From IMG/VR virus record IMGVR_UViG_3300025652_000606, positions 1 through 22,602 of that record: DNA of 22,602 nucleotides; one strand, written 5' to 3'. Numbering within the stretch: position 1 is the first letter of the stretch; every line of letters begins with the position of its first letter. The notes beneath the pieces are model-generated. The model did not search any database. It saw nothing but the letters and a program-made list of their open reading frames with translations, and was not told the origin of the DNA. Both the position numbers and the translations under genes were made by a program. This stretch comes from a virus. This document shows, piece after piece, positions 22,063 through 22,602 of this stretch.

Positions 22063-22602
22063 CTAGTGTAGGGCTACCCAAGCTCCACCAGCATATCCAT
22101 AGAATTTGCTAGCCGTTGTATTGTAAATCATTTCTCCATTAACGGGAGAAGATATTGCATTCATCTGCGTAGTAGTCATACGTGGCATGATTACACCACC
22201 CGTTGTAGAAGAGATTTCTGTTCTGCCATCTCCTCTTACTGTAAATTTGTCAGCACTATTAGCATTAAATTTTAACCAGTAACCGCCTGTTAGAGATCCA
22301 GTTCCTGCGTGGGTTGCTTGTATAATGCCAGCGTCGGACTCAAAGTTTGTTCCACTGCTATTTATTACAATGCCTTTGCTAGTATTTGAGGAACCAACAA
22401 CATTGACTTCTACATCTCCAGCTACCGTTAATAGGCGACTTGGCGACGCAGTTCCAATACCTACGTTTCCACCATCAGGCTGAAGGGCTAAGGATTGTGC
22501 GCCTGTTTCAGCGTTGTTAGTTGATTGGATTGTAGAGTATTGAGCAACGCCACTTTCAAAATATGAGCCAAGAACTAATCGTTGGTCGGTGTTGTCTATA
22601 CC
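22063..22602 (-). CDS. Tail fibre/appendage protein, C-terminal part
   Basis: The frame is open from the right edge to TAG at 22065-22063, giving the last 179 residues of a larger protein. It contains LQPDGGNVGIGTASPSRLL, a motif common in phage tail fibres and adhesins. It ends with the PVNGEMIYNTTASKFYGYAG plus AWVALH pattern typical of the C-terminus of many tail-fibre-like and marine phage proteins. Its function would be receptor binding or shaft formation. It lies just upstream (10 bp) of the 657-aa gene and is co-transcribed with it. No intramolecular chaperone domain is seen after the repeat region. Confidence 0.8.
   Translation of the reverse strand, partial: GIDNTDQRLVLGSYFESGVAQYSTIQSTNNAETGAQSLALQPDGGNVGIGTASPSRLLTVAGDVEVNVVGSSNTSKGIVINSSGTNFESDAGIIQATHAGTGSLTGGYWLKFNANSADKFTVRGDGRTEISSTTGGVIMPRMTTTQMNAISSPVNGEMIYNTTASKFYGYAGGAWVALH

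Noticed and set aside
1-22602. tRNA genes, CRISPR arrays, insertion sequences or integrase/att sites
   Set aside because: Gene-free regions were read on both strands and no cloverleaf, repeat-spacer array, transposase or integrase was found.

Overview
The window is part of a tailed double-stranded DNA bacteriophage genome, most likely podovirus-like. It carries a two-subunit-type terminase region, a P22-sized portal, very large ejection-type internal proteins and a tail fibre, with tightly packed small genes and no bacterial housekeeping genes. The host cannot be named from the sequence. Moderate GC content and the presence of CTAG and GTAC sites argue against a typical enterobacterial host. 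The set of small proteins recalls phages known mostly from aquatic metagenomes, but that is an impression, not a search result.

Layout: (1) 1-5528, minus strand, late genes. In order of transcription: a terminase-small-subunit-like HTH protein, two small unknowns, the large terminase (apparently starting at ATT), two small unknowns, the portal, and the start of a further head gene that runs off the left edge. (2) 5529-6016, a divergent intergenic region with a GC/CpG-rich island, an inverted repeat and several short direct and tandem repeats; it is a candidate control region or replication origin. (3) 6017-15095, plus strand, one long early/middle operon with many ATGA start-stop overlaps. 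It holds accessory genes, a small lysis pair (29-aa membrane peptide plus transglycosylase), unknown small genes, a structured RNA leader, a Pif1/RecD-like helicase, an ssDNA-binding protein, a metallophosphoesterase, an Nmad1/DUF1599-like protein, a PD-(D/E)XK nuclease and an endonuclease VII-like nuclease. It ends at an intrinsic terminator (15122-15158). (4) 15157-22602, minus strand, converging on that terminator: tail fibre (partial), a 657-aa repeat-bearing virion protein, a 392-aa virion protein and a 1227-aa internal (ejection) protein.

Late genes enter at the right edge and leave at the left edge on the same strand. This suggests that one leftward late block wraps round a circular or circularly permuted genome and that the capsid and tail-tube genes lie outside this window. 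The early operon handles DNA unwinding, ssDNA coating and branched-DNA resolution but has no DNA polymerase, primase or RNA polymerase in view.

The most unusual element is at about 9079-9366, just before the helicase. It has many perfect helices, two GNRA-capped hairpins and a 10-bp long-range helix that competes with local hairpins on both sides. A 7-nt stretch is complementary to the helicase's Shine-Dalgarno sequence. This looks like a cis-regulatory RNA switch of a class I do not recognise. No tRNA, rRNA, CRISPR array or insertion sequence was seen.
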